Assembly: GCA_944386835.1 (NCBI GenBank)
Contig: CALXCQ010000084.1
Coordinates: 1-34,804, forward strand
Reading direction: 5' to 3'
DNA length: 34,804 nucleotides
DNA from: an uncultured Oscillospiraceae bacterium
Lineage (GTDB): Bacteria; Bacillota; Clostridia; Oscillospirales; Oscillospiraceae
Under the pieces are notes generated by a model that saw nothing but the letters and a program-made list of their open reading frames with translations, had not been told where the DNA came from and made no database searches. The number at the start of each line of letters is the position of its first letter. Positions within the stretch are counted from its first letter, which is position 1. Shown one piece after another: positions 27,529 through 34,804 of the stretch. Position numbers and translations under genes: made by a program.

Positions 27529-29595
27529 TCAGGAAAGCAGATTTTCCTGTTGGACGGTGTCGTTTTCCTGACTCCGATTAAAATACACATCCATCACTGC
27601 CGTGGCAACCCTTGCCAAATTACCGCCCTGTGCACCTTTTTCCACATAAACCGCTATGGCGATTTCCGGATCATCTGCCGGCGCATAGCACACAAAGCTG
27701 GCGTGGTCACTGCCGGAATCACCGTGCTGGGCTGTACCGGTCTTGGCACATACCTTGATGGGATAGTCTTTCAGATAAGTAGCGGCAGTTCCTTCGGTTG
27801 CCGCCAGTTCCATACCCTCCTGCACACAGGCAATGGCATCCTGAGAAATTGCCAGACGACTGGCAACAGTGGGTTCGTGCTCCCGAATCACCTGGGAATA
27901 GTCTGCCGAGAACACCCGGCTTAAAAATGTCGCCTCATACCGGGTTCCCCGGTTGGCCAGGGCTGCCGTATAACAGGCCATCTGCATAGGAGTAAATTTA
28001 TTCTCCGACTGTCCAATGGCCGCCATAATGGTGTCGGCATCATACCATCCAGACTGGGTTTCATCATCTTTATGGAGCAGGGCCTTTGTTTCCGCATTGG
28101 CCCGGTACCCCACTGACTCAGGCAGTTCCACTCCTGTAGCTTCCCCCAGGCCCAGACCTTTGGCTACCAGATCCATGGCGGTAATCCCTGTCTGCCGACC
28201 GACTTCGTAGAAATAATAGTTACAGGACACGGACAGCGCCTGCATCATATTGATGACTCCGTGGGTCGTACCGGTACTGGTATAAATATGGCACTTGGGC
28301 TGATATCCCTCATAACGGGTATAAACACCTTTGTCCTCAATTTGCAGATATCGGCTGATTCCGGCATCATCAATAGCCGCAATGGCTGTCACCATTTTAT
28401 AAACTGACCCAGGTGGGTACGTCTGCAAAAGCGCGCGGTTAAAAAGGGGGCCATATTCTTCTTCCAACAAAGCATTAAAGTTCTGAGAATACGTCCCGGG
28501 ATCGAAGGTAGGATAACTGGCGCTGGCCAGCACTTCTCCCGTTTTGCATTCCACCACTACAACGGCGCCGCCTTCTGCATCCTTGCCTTCTTCATCGCTG
28601 CCGACTCCGTTTTCCCGCAAATCCAGAATCACATCTTCCAGTGCATCCTCTGCCGCTGCCTGAACATCGATGTCAATGGTAAGCTCCACATTGTCGCCGG
28701 CTTCCGGCGTTGTAATATAATGTTCATCCAATATTGTGCCGTCTGCGGCAATGGTGGTGGTCTTCACTCCGTCAGTTCCGTGCAAGTAGGACTCAAATGC
28801 CTGCTCGATTCCGTCTTTTCCCACCTTGGCATCCAGCGGATAGCCCTCTTCCTGATATTGGGCAACTTCTTCGTCGTTCATAAGACCGATATGCCCCAAA
28901 ATATGGGCAGCGTACGGCGTCTGATACTCCCGTACCGTCGTTGTCTCTACCACGACTCCGGGAATGCTCAGCTCCATGATGGCCGCCAACTGTTCACTGG
29001 TGACATCATAGGCCAAAACGTACTGTTCCAGCGAAGTACACGTACGCAGGGACAACTCATACCGAAGGCCTATCACCTCTCTGGCCTCTTCTTCCGTCCA
29101 GGTGTCCGGTATTTTATAGGCATCTTTCATCAGCTTCATCAGGGTCTGTGCCGAAATATCTGAGTCCCAGTCCCAGCTGGACAGATACGTTTTAAAGGCA
29201 TCTTGCCAGGTCTGTGAAGTACTGTCCAGGGTATACGTATATGGCTTTTCCCGAGAGATAGGCAGATGATCCGTATAGGCAATCCCCAACTCTTTACACA
29301 AATTTACCAGCTTGAGAAGACTCTCATTGGGAGATTCCCCATTGAAAAAAACATAGTAGACAATTTCAATGTTATAGCTGGCACGATTGGAAACCAACAC
29401 TTCCCCGTTCCGGTCCAGGATATTTCCTCTGGCGGCCTTGACAGTCGTCTGATAGGTATAGGCGCTGAGCATCTGGGCATCCATTTCCTGACCGTCTGTC
29501 TCTTGAATTTTATATAACCGGAAAACAAAGACTGCCGATATAAAAAAAATCAGCGTCAAAATTACACCGGTACGAAATCGAACTCTTCGCTCCAT
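27529..29595 (-). CDS. mrdA: Penicillin-binding protein 2 (elongation transpeptidase)
   Basis: A class B PBP that cross-links peptidoglycan in the lateral wall as part of the elongasome. Its 688 residues include one N-terminal membrane helix (about 8-27) and the dimerisation/pedestal domain. The transpeptidase domain carries the active-site Ser in SVYK (about 396-399), the SCN triad (about 458) and KTG (about 619, AKTGTAQHG). The ATG at 29595 has AAGGAGAGG. It lies 9 bases after mreD and is the last gene of the cluster, followed by hairpins. The symbol is by family and context; other Firmicute names (pbpA, spoVD-like) are possible, but no PASTA domain is present. Confidence 0.93.
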   Translation of the reverse strand: MERRVRFRTGVILTLIFFISAVFVFRLYKIQETDGQEMDAQMLSAYTYQTTVKAARGNILDRNGEVLVSNRASYNIEIVYYVFFNGESPNESLLKLVNLCKELGIAYTDHLPISREKPYTYTLDSTSQTWQDAFKTYLSSWDWDSDISAQTLMKLMKDAYKIPDTWTEEEAREVIGLRYELSLRTCTSLEQYVLAYDVTSEQLAAIMELSIPGVVVETTTVREYQTPYAAHILGHIGLMNDEEVAQYQEEGYPLDAKVGKDGIEQAFESYLHGTDGVKTTTIAADGTILDEHYITTPEAGDNVELTIDIDVQAAAEDALEDVILDLRENGVGSDEEGKDAEGGAVVVVECKTGEVLASASYPTFDPGTYSQNFNALLEEEYGPLFNRALLQTYPPGSVYKMVTAIAAIDDAGISRYLQIEDKGVYTRYEGYQPKCHIYTSTGTTHGVINMMQALSVSCNYYFYEVGRQTGITAMDLVAKGLGLGEATGVELPESVGYRANAETKALLHKDDETQSGWYDADTIMAAIGQSENKFTPMQMACYTAALANRGTRYEATFLSRVFSADYSQVIREHEPTVASRLAISQDAIACVQEGMELAATEGTAATYLKDYPIKVCAKTGTAQHGDSGSDHASFVCYAPADDPEIAIAVYVEKGAQGGNLARVATAVMDVYFNRSQENDTVQQENLLS

Positions 29596-29604
29596 GACCT
29601 CTCC

Positions 29605-30099
29605 TTATAATTTTCCAATAAGCCGTGTCAGCCCCCAAAAAACGGGAGTAACTATGAGGGACAAAATCACTTGTTTCCCTACTAAAAGCCACCCGTCAGC
29701 CGGAAAGTTTCCTCCCAAATAGCTCTGTATACCAAACGAGCCGCCCTGGGTCAGAATGAGAGCTATCAGGCAAAACAAAAGACAGGGCACTAAATTTTTT
29801 GTCAGATAGGCCCCGCAGAAATACCCTGCCAATAAGCCGCTGAGAGTTAACGTGAAAATACACAAGCTGCCATCCGCGCTGCCGGAAAAGAACCAGAACA
29901 AGGAGGTCAACAGCGCAAACAGGCCGCCTGGCTCCATTCCCTCCCGAACCGCAACACAGACAATGACCAAAGGCACAAAACTGAGTTTTGTGCCAAAAAA
30001 CTGTGTATGGGCCAAAAAGACAGTCTGTGTCACAACGGTTATCAGGAATAAAAGGCCGTAAAGGGCCCACTTTCCCCAAGTCCGTGCCGGTTTTCTCAT
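29605..30099 (-). CDS. mreD: Rod-shape protein MreD
   Basis: A 164-residue integral membrane protein with about five hydrophobic helices, typical of MreD in length and in position between mreC and the PBP2 gene. MreD proteins have few conserved motifs, so context carries much of the call. It works with MreC, PBP2 and RodA in cylindrical wall growth. The ATG at 30099 has GAGGAGAG upstream. The spacing to mreC (28 bases) and PBP2 (9 bases) indicates one transcript. Confidence 0.9.
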   Translation of the reverse strand: MRKPARTWGKWALYGLLFLITVVTQTVFLAHTQFFGTKLSFVPLVIVCVAVREGMEPGGLFALLTSLFWFFSGSADGSLCIFTLTLSGLLAGYFCGAYLTKNLVPCLLFCLIALILTQGGSFGIQSYLGGNFPADGWLLVGKQVILSLIVTPVFWGLTRLIGKL

Positions 30100-30127
30100 G
30101 AATGTTTCTCTCCTCTATCTGACTGTC

Positions 30128-30955
30128 TCAGGAATTATCGTAATCGGTAATAATGAAGATTTGTTCCAGCTCTTCAAAATCTGCAGAAGGCCGCACAACG
30201 GCATATTTTTCCACGCCTGTCTCCGCCATCTGCACATCGGCTACATAGCCCAAAATCAATCCTTTGGGGTACAAATTGGAACCTGTCGTAACAATTTGAT
30301 CGTTGTTTTTAATGACAGCATCCTGGGCCAAATAGTTCATCCGCAATGTATCTGCGTCGGAAAAACTACCTTGTACTACTCCTGTATAACCTGAGGAAGT
30401 AATGGATGCCGAAATTTCCATGGTCGAGTCTTGGATGGTTACCACAGTGGCCCAGTTGGCCCCTGTCTCTGCGACAATTCCCACAACCTGCCCATACTCC
30501 GTCACCGCGCACATGCCTTCGGCAATCCCACTTTTTTCCCCCTCATCAATCGTAAAGCTGTCCTTCCAGTTGGACGCGTTCCAGGAAGTAATGTAGGCGG
30601 CAGCAAACTGGTAATCCTCATGTTGTGTCTTTAAATCTAAAAGCTGCTGTAAACGCTCATTTTCCCGCTGGTAAGCCTGTGCGGTCCGAACGTCTTCTTC
30701 CATTTCCAAAATTTGCTGCTTGAGCTGCTCGTTTTCCGCCTTCAATGCGTCAAATCGGAACAGATAATCATACACTTGCTCAGCCTGCCTGGTGATTGCC
30801 GACGCAACACTGCGGACCGGTGCCAATACGGCCCCTACTAACCTTTCTGCCGCTGTAGCCTCTGTGGTCGCGGAGATAATCACGCCGCTGAGCAATGCCA
30901 TCACAATTGCAGCTATTAAAATTGCCTTGACTTTCGGTGTAAAAAACTGTTTCAA
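30128..30955 (-). CDS. mreC: Rod-shape protein MreC
   Basis: A 275-residue protein with one membrane helix (about 9-30), a coiled coil (about 60-110, heptads in LKAENEQLKQQILEMEEDV), and the two-lobed extracytoplasmic beta domain with GIVAETGANWATVVTIQDS and the late segment GLILGYVADVQ. It activates PBP2/RodA. The start codon is TTG at 30955, since a stop codon lies five codons upstream; AAGGATGG precedes it. It follows maf after a 35-base gap. mreB is not in this cluster. Confidence 0.94.
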   Translation of the reverse strand: MKQFFTPKVKAILIAAIVMALLSGVIISATTEATAAERLVGAVLAPVRSVASAITRQAEQVYDYLFRFDALKAENEQLKQQILEMEEDVRTAQAYQRENERLQQLLDLKTQHEDYQFAAAYITSWNASNWKDSFTIDEGEKSGIAEGMCAVTEYGQVVGIVAETGANWATVVTIQDSTMEISASITSSGYTGVVQGSFSDADTLRMNYLAQDAVIKNNDQIVTTGSNLYPKGLILGYVADVQMAETGVEKYAVVRPSADFEELEQIFIITDYDNS

Positions 30956-30990
30956 CCCAATCCATCCTTACCTACGTCATGCAAACCATC

Positions 30991-31560
30991 TTACAAAACC
31001 GGATACCCCCATTGCCGCAGAATCTGCGACAGGCGGCATACCGGCAATCCCATTACCGAGTAATAATCGCCGGTAATACTCTGTACAAATACAGCGCCCA
31101 AGCCCTGAATTCCGTATGCTCCAGCTTTATCCAAGGGTTCTTGGGTTTGTACATAGGCCCGGATTTCCGCCTCTTCCATAGGGCGGAATTGAATACGGGC
31201 CGTCTCTACTTGGGTGATAATTTTTTCTCCCTGCAAAACAGTAAGCCCCGTCAGTACACGGTGCTCCCTCCCGGACAAAAGCCGGAGCATCCGCTCCGCA
31301 TCTGCGCTGTCTCTGGGTTTTCCTAAAACTTGCGTTCCAATCACCACAATGGTATCGGCAGCAATGACAATATCTTCACGCTTTATCAAAGGCTTCACTG
31401 CCAAAGCTTTCTTGCGGCATATCCGGGCTACCTCTTCTTCCGGAGGTGCACAGGGATCCATTTGTTCATCCGTCTGGGGACATACCACCTGAAACCCAAG
31501 TCCCATCTGGGCTAACAGTTGTCGCCGACGGGGCGACTGGGACGCTAAAATAATTGCCAC
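30991..31560 (-). CDS. maf: Maf-family nucleoside triphosphate pyrophosphatase
   Basis: Maf proteins hydrolyse non-canonical or modified nucleotides (dTTP/UTP-type or m7GTP-type) to monophosphates and influence septum formation when overproduced. It has 189 residues, normal length. The signature SQSPRRRQLL (8-17) is at the N terminus, AADTIVV holds the catalytic Asp, and KAGAYGIQG is the late conserved loop. The start is GTG at 31560, with AGAAGG upstream. It lies between the U32 gene (14-base gap) and mreC, the common position of maf in rod-shape clusters. Confidence 0.96.
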   Translation of the reverse strand: MAIILASQSPRRRQLLAQMGLGFQVVCPQTDEQMDPCAPPEEEVARICRKKALAVKPLIKREDIVIAADTIVVIGTQVLGKPRDSADAERMLRLLSGREHRVLTGLTVLQGEKIITQVETARIQFRPMEEAEIRAYVQTQEPLDKAGAYGIQGLGAVFVQSITGDYYSVMGLPVCRLSQILRQWGYPVL

Positions 31561-31574
31561 ATACAGCCTTCTTT

Positions 31575-33662
31575 CTACTCAACCCCCCGTGTATACAAGC
31601 CACGGGTGCAAGAGCCGGCCGGAAATTCTCCGCCAGTCTCATATGCCTGGAGAATTTGATCCACCTCTCGCTCATTTTCCGTAGTAAACTGCAAACGCAC
31701 AGCCCACAATCCCAAATCCCGGAATGCACTGCGCCGATCCAGCCAGTACAGCTTCTTTCCATTGAGCAAAACATTACGGCAGGTATCTCCGTCTTTTAAA
31801 ATAGGAAACTCCTCTCCCATGCGGTCTACCAATTTTGTAACGCCGGTTTCGCAGGTGCAGACCCCGGACCGATTCCGCATTACACAGTTTTCCATGATCA
31901 TCAGGGGTAGCCGTCCATAAATCAGAACTTCCGTTGGCAATGGCTTTTGTAAATCCCGGATCTGAGGCCATGTCAGCTCAAAAGAAGCTGTTACGGAAGA
32001 AAATCCTTCCTCCTGAAAATACTGGAGGGAGCGGGAATTGAACACGTTGAGGCCAAAGTCTCCCCGATAGGCCATGCCTGCCGCCTGTGCCAGAGTGATC
32101 TGCCCCAAATTCCCCAATAAAAGGGAGCGAACTCCCAGCTGTCTGACACTCTGAATCCGGGAAAGCAGCGCTGCTTGTTCCCCGCTCCACACAATCCTGG
32201 GCAAAGCGGCACACAGTTCCACACCAGACGGACAAAGACTGACAATTTCGGGATGGGCCAAAATCTCCCCGATCGGAAGATATAAAACCTCCGGTTCCAT
32301 TGCCAACAGTTTTTTTGTCACTTGCGTGCGTTTACTTACAAAGACGGTCAATCCTGGTATTCCCTTTCGACCGGGATACGGCACCATTTCGCTCACCGTC
32401 CCCAATTTGGGCGGCGGTGTTCTTCCCCGCTGAGCGGTCAGCTGAACCAATACTTCCCGCCGCATGGCGTTAATGGCGGAGGCCGGCAGCATCAGCCCCG
32501 GATCGATGACTGATTTGCAGCCTGCCAGATAGTAGGGTGTGCCACCTGTCTTTTTCAATCGCTCTTCCAGTTCTTCTGCCGTCAAGGGATGATTCCGGGC
32601 CTCGACCGGCATCTCGCCGGCAGTTTTGCACAGATTCCCTTCTTCATCTTCCGCTGCCAGCATAGCCGGCTTTCCTGCTTGAATTAAGGCGTAAAATTTT
32701 ACGGCAACCCGTTGCGTTTCTCCCGCTTCATAGGTCGCTCTGGCTGCCGCCAAAAGGGCCTTGTCTTCCCGGCCCTCTCCATGGACACCAAACATCTCCG
32801 GGCCAGTTTTACCGGTATAGTACCCGTCTGTAAATCCTTCCCGGGAAAAGATTGCCTCCAAATCCTTCAGATCCTGCCGGCTGACACTTCGTCCATCCAG
32901 GGCCTTCCGATAAATCCCCGTGACAACCGCCACGTACTCCGGGCGCTTCATGCGGCCCTCCAGCTTTAAAGAGGCGACTCCCAGATTGGCCAATTGGCCC
33001 AGTTGCGCCAATAAGCAGTTATCCTTCAGGCTCAAAGGATATTTGTCCTCAAACCGGCCGTATCCGTAGGGAAGGCGGCAAGGCTGCGCACACTGTCCAC
33101 GATTTCCACTGCGCCGGCCAATCACCGCCGACAAATAACATTGCCCGGAGTAGCCCATACAAAGAGCCCCATGGGCAAATACTTCAATTTCAATGGGACT
33201 GTTGCGGCAAATAAAGGCAATCTCCCGGTCAGGCAACTCCCGGGCCAGAACCACCCGGCTGCATCCCAGCTGGGCTGCTTTTTTTACGCCTTCCAGACTG
33301 TGCAAACTCATCTGGGTGGACCCATGTACGGGAATCCGGGGTGCTAACTGCCTGCACAGGCGCACGAGTCCCCAATCCTGTACAATGAGGGCATCCACCC
33401 CCACCCGGGCTGCCAGCCGAATCACATCCTGCACCTGGACCAGTTCCCGATCCGTCGTCAAAATGTTGAGGGTCAAATGCACTTTGACACCCCGAACATG
33501 ACAATAAGAAACCGCTTGCTGCAGTTCTTCTGGCGTCGCAAAATTTTTAGCATTCATACGGGCATTGAAAGTTCCATATCCTAAATAAACTGCATCGGCA
33601 CCATTTTGGACAGCTGCCCGTAACGCTTCCATGGAGCCAGCAGGAGATAAAAGTTCCATCAT
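31575..33662 (-). CDS. U32-family protein with C-terminal extension (RlhA/TrhP relative)
   Basis: U32 proteins were first called collagenases (PrtC), but studied members RlhA and TrhP hydroxylate cytidine or uridine in 23S rRNA or tRNA and use prephenate. This 695-residue protein has an N-terminal TIM-barrel-like U32 domain (ELLSPAGSMEALRAAVQNGADAVYLG). Four Cys for an Fe-S cluster are visible at C168, C175, C191 and C195. The LEGRMK segment follows, then a second half of the DUF3656/collagenase-type with another Cys group (CVMRNRSGVCTC). The length favours the RlhA-like long form. ATG 33662 follows AGGAAATT; a second ATG follows immediately. It starts the cluster with maf and mreCD. Confidence 0.92.
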   Translation of the reverse strand: MMELLSPAGSMEALRAAVQNGADAVYLGYGTFNARMNAKNFATPEELQQAVSYCHVRGVKVHLTLNILTTDRELVQVQDVIRLAARVGVDALIVQDWGLVRLCRQLAPRIPVHGSTQMSLHSLEGVKKAAQLGCSRVVLARELPDREIAFICRNSPIEIEVFAHGALCMGYSGQCYLSAVIGRRSGNRGQCAQPCRLPYGYGRFEDKYPLSLKDNCLLAQLGQLANLGVASLKLEGRMKRPEYVAVVTGIYRKALDGRSVSRQDLKDLEAIFSREGFTDGYYTGKTGPEMFGVHGEGREDKALLAAARATYEAGETQRVAVKFYALIQAGKPAMLAAEDEEGNLCKTAGEMPVEARNHPLTAEELEERLKKTGGTPYYLAGCKSVIDPGLMLPASAINAMRREVLVQLTAQRGRTPPPKLGTVSEMVPYPGRKGIPGLTVFVSKRTQVTKKLLAMEPEVLYLPIGEILAHPEIVSLCPSGVELCAALPRIVWSGEQAALLSRIQSVRQLGVRSLLLGNLGQITLAQAAGMAYRGDFGLNVFNSRSLQYFQEEGFSSVTASFELTWPQIRDLQKPLPTEVLIYGRLPLMIMENCVMRNRSGVCTCETGVTKLVDRMGEEFPILKDGDTCRNVLLNGKKLYWLDRRSAFRDLGLWAVRLQFTTENEREVDQILQAYETGGEFPAGSCTRGLYTRGVE

Positions 33663-33704
33663 AGTTTAATTTCCTGTGCGAAAAAGTTTTATCTGTAGTA
33701 TTCT

Positions 33705-33733
33705 ATCATAAATTATCCGGCGTTAAAAGGCAA
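33705..33733 (-). promoter_or_regulatory. Promoter of the U32-maf-mreCD-mrdA cluster
   Basis: TTGCCT (33728-33733), 17-base spacer, TATGAT (33705-33710) on the minus strand, about 45 bases upstream of the U32 start. No internal promoter is apparent in the tight gaps after it. Confidence 0.6.
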
Positions 33734-34265
33734 GATTGTAAAAAATCGAATTCTTTTTGTAAACTTTTTGCAACTTTTACCTGTTTTTGCAATCCACAGA
33801 TTCCAGTATACTTTTCCCCGCCTTCGACGCAATCGTATGGTAAAAACTTCTCGTTTTACTTTCGTACGCGGATACCGCCTGCTCTGCGTATCCATGTCCC
33901 TATAGGAACCAGAACGGTTTTGATTCCCCTGGCTTGCCTGACCAGTTGTCTTTATCCTCTTTTCTGCGTTTCCTGCCAGCCAGCCACCTTCTCTTTTCCT
34001 TCCCCTTTCCCGCCAGTCCGCTGCTTTTCCTTTCCCCGCCTTCCCATCCGACTGTCTCCACTCTTTTTAAACGATCTGACAGAACTTTGTGTGTCTTCCA
34101 TTTTTCCGTTTCTCACCCTGTTGGAACCCGGTGGAAAACGGTAACATTTGTTCCCTTTTCGTTTTCCTTTCAACTGTTCAGGGAAGCCACAACGGTGCAT
34201 CTTGATGCCACCGCTTGAATCTTTCCCTCCAAACCCCGCCGGGAAGCAGGTGGAAACCAGATTAT
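33734..34265. other. Gene-free, pyrimidine-rich divergent intergenic region
   Basis: About 530 bases between the U32 promoter and the operator region before eda. The plus strand is strongly C/T-rich at 33930-34060. Open frames of 74-94 codons on both strands have low-complexity composition (Ser/Pro/Phe or Lys/Arg/Gly) and no convincing ribosome-binding site, so I do not call genes. A small bulged hairpin lies near 34192-34216. Confidence 0.45.
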
Positions 34266-34278
34266 GAAACTCGGTTTC
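34266..34278. promoter_or_regulatory. Operator-like palindrome 1 (GAAAC-TCG-GTTTC)
   Basis: Inverted repeat GAAAC / GTTTC around a 3-base centre, about 50 bases upstream of the -35 box of the eda promoter. It shares the half-site GGTTTC with the other two sites. Confidence 0.4.
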
Positions 34279-34326
34279 TATACACTTTGCCTATAGTTTT
34301 GCCCAACAATTTAGCCAGTATGGGCG

Positions 34327-34355
34327 TTGACAACTGTTTTGTCCTAATGTAGTAT
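34327..34355 (+). promoter_or_regulatory. Promoter of eda
   Basis: Perfect TTGACA (34327-34332), 17-base spacer, TAGTAT (34350-34355). Predicted start near 34362, giving a leader of about 100 bases before the eda ATG. Confidence 0.75.
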
Positions 34356-34362
34356 CAATTGT

Positions 34363-34376
34363 GGGAACGGTTTCAT
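34363..34376. promoter_or_regulatory. Operator-like site 2 at the eda transcription start
   Basis: GGGAACGGTTTCAT, an imperfect palindrome sharing GGTTTC with the other sites. It covers the predicted transcription start, a normal place for a repressor of the LacI family. Confidence 0.45.
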
Positions 34377-34427
34377 TTTATCTTGTTCCTTGCGTACTCT
34401 GAGAAATATAGGGAGATCTTTCATTTT

Positions 34428-34439
34428 GAAACCGGTTTT
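34428..34439. promoter_or_regulatory. Operator-like palindrome 3 in the eda leader
   Basis: GAAACCGGTTTT with the exact palindromic core AAACCGGTTT. A central CG within a 10-14 base palindrome is typical of LacI-family operators; the position in the leader fits roadblock or looping with the upstream sites. Confidence 0.5.
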
Positions 34440-34461
34440 ATACCCAGAAAGGAAGGATACT

Positions 34462-34804
34462 ATGGAAAAAATTGCCCAGAAAATTTATGATTGCGGACTT
34501 GTACCGGTAGTAAAGCTGGACCGGGCGGACGATGCTGTGCCCCTGGCCAAAGCACTTTTGGCCGGAGGAATTGGCTGCATTGAAGTCACCTTCCGTACCG
34601 CCGCAGCTGAAGCGGCAATTCGGGCCATTCATAAAGAGGTTCCCCAGATGTTGCTGGGCGCCGGAACCGTACTGACGCCGGAGCAGGCGCAAAAGGCAAT
34701 AGATGCAGGTGCAGAATTTATTGTAAGTCCCGGTTTGAGTGAGACAACTGTCTCCTATTGTGTCAGTCACAATATTCCGATTTTCCCCGGATGCGCTACT
34801 CCCT
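34462..34804 (+). CDS. eda: KDPG/KHG aldolase, N-terminal part (cut by window edge)
   Basis: The first 114 residues of about 205-215 are visible. This cytoplasmic aldolase splits 2-keto-3-deoxy-6-phosphogluconate into pyruvate and glyceraldehyde 3-phosphate at the end of uronate or Entner-Doudoroff breakdown. Visible family marks are VPVVKLDRADDAVPLAKAL, GIGCIEVTFRT with the catalytic Glu41, LLGAGTVLTPEQA, GAEFIVSPG and IPIFPGCATP. The Schiff-base Lys lies beyond the window. The ATG at 34462 has AAAGGAAGG. A good promoter and three operator-like palindromes upstream suggest sugar-acid-responsive repression. Downstream genes, perhaps a 2-keto-3-deoxygluconate kinase, are not visible. Confidence 0.95.
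   Translation, partial: MEKIAQKIYDCGLVPVVKLDRADDAVPLAKALLAGGIGCIEVTFRTAAAEAAIRAIHKEVPQMLLGAGTVLTPEQAQKAIDAGAEFIVSPGLSETTVSYCVSHNIPIFPGCATP

Noticed and set aside
27160-27924. Long plus-strand frame overlapping the end of the PBP2 gene, and minus frames 27201-27590 and 27251-27529
   Set aside because: They run through the perfect inverted repeat and the conserved PBP2 C terminus or start within it; low-complexity composition; no homology I can recognise.
33787-33812. Possible plus-strand promoter TTGCAA / TATACT
   Set aside because: Spacer is only 14 bases and no gene follows within a reasonable distance.
33713-33895. Basic 60-codon minus frame upstream of the U32 gene
   Set aside because: Overlaps the U32 promoter; composition (Arg/Lys runs) and lack of family resemblance make it doubtful.
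33934-34218. Frames 33934-34218 (plus) and 33952-34200 (minus)
   Set aside because: Products of a C/T-rich strand bias (Ser/Pro/Phe or Lys/Arg/Gly); no ribosome-binding site.
1-34804. tRNA, rRNA, CRISPR, insertion sequence or phage genes
   Set aside because: Read for TpsiC-like segments, regularly spaced repeats, transposase or integrase motifs; none seen.

Overview
The window is about 34.8 kb of roughly 50% GC DNA from a low-to-mid GC Clostridia-type Firmicute. The family is probably Oscillospiraceae-like, judged from gene content and protein style, not from any search. It carries 22 genes I can support: 20 complete and two cut by the window ends. I see no rRNA, tRNA, CRISPR array, insertion sequence or phage gene. 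It looks like an ordinary chromosome segment of housekeeping operons with one accessory envelope/export locus in the middle.

Layout. (1) 1-171: start of a lipoprotein gene, minus strand. (2) 424-6046, minus: a VanW-family envelope protein with no ordinary start codon, then mfd. (3) 6247-9048, minus: the classical glmU-prs-pth-mfd order, but the gene in the glmU position encodes a shortened GlmU relative that has lost catalytic signatures in both halves. (4) 9260-12088, minus: a histidine-kinase-like protein with Gln in place of the phospho-accepting His, and a cardiolipin synthase. (5) 12333-18500, plus: uvrA, radC, uvrB and a cupin gene. (6) 18501-19040: a gene-free stretch that begins with a small DnaA-box cluster. 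(7) 19041-20908, plus: an OmpR-type response regulator and its histidine kinase, closed by a strong terminator. (8) 21024-27091, plus: a four-gene operon of membrane-fusion protein, MacB/YknZ-type permease, SLH-domain surface protein and ABC ATPase. (9) 27092-27528: a convergent intergenic region with a perfect 23-bp inverted repeat. (10) 27529-33662, minus: U32 protein, maf, mreC, mreD and PBP2, the elongation (rod-shape) cluster without mreB beside it. (11) 33663-34461: an intergenic region with a divergent promoter pair and three LacI-type operator-like palindromes, leading into (12) eda (KDPG aldolase), cut by the right end.

How they fit together. PBP2/MreC/MreD build the cell cylinder. 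VanW, cardiolipin synthase, the SLH protein and the GlmU relative point to cell-envelope work. UvrA/UvrB/Mfd are three of the nucleotide-excision-repair components; Mfd recruits UvrA to stalled RNA polymerase. The two-component system directly upstream of the exporter operon is a plausible regulator of it.

Most interesting points: the degenerate GlmU in the glmU slot; the kinase lacking its histidine; the exporter operon with an SLH protein embedded between permease and ATPase and a fusion protein that looks internally duplicated; the AUA/AUU start problem of the VanW gene; the DnaA-box cluster away from any replication gene; and the operator set before eda. None is a clearly new system; the SLH/ABC/two-component locus is the best candidate for one.
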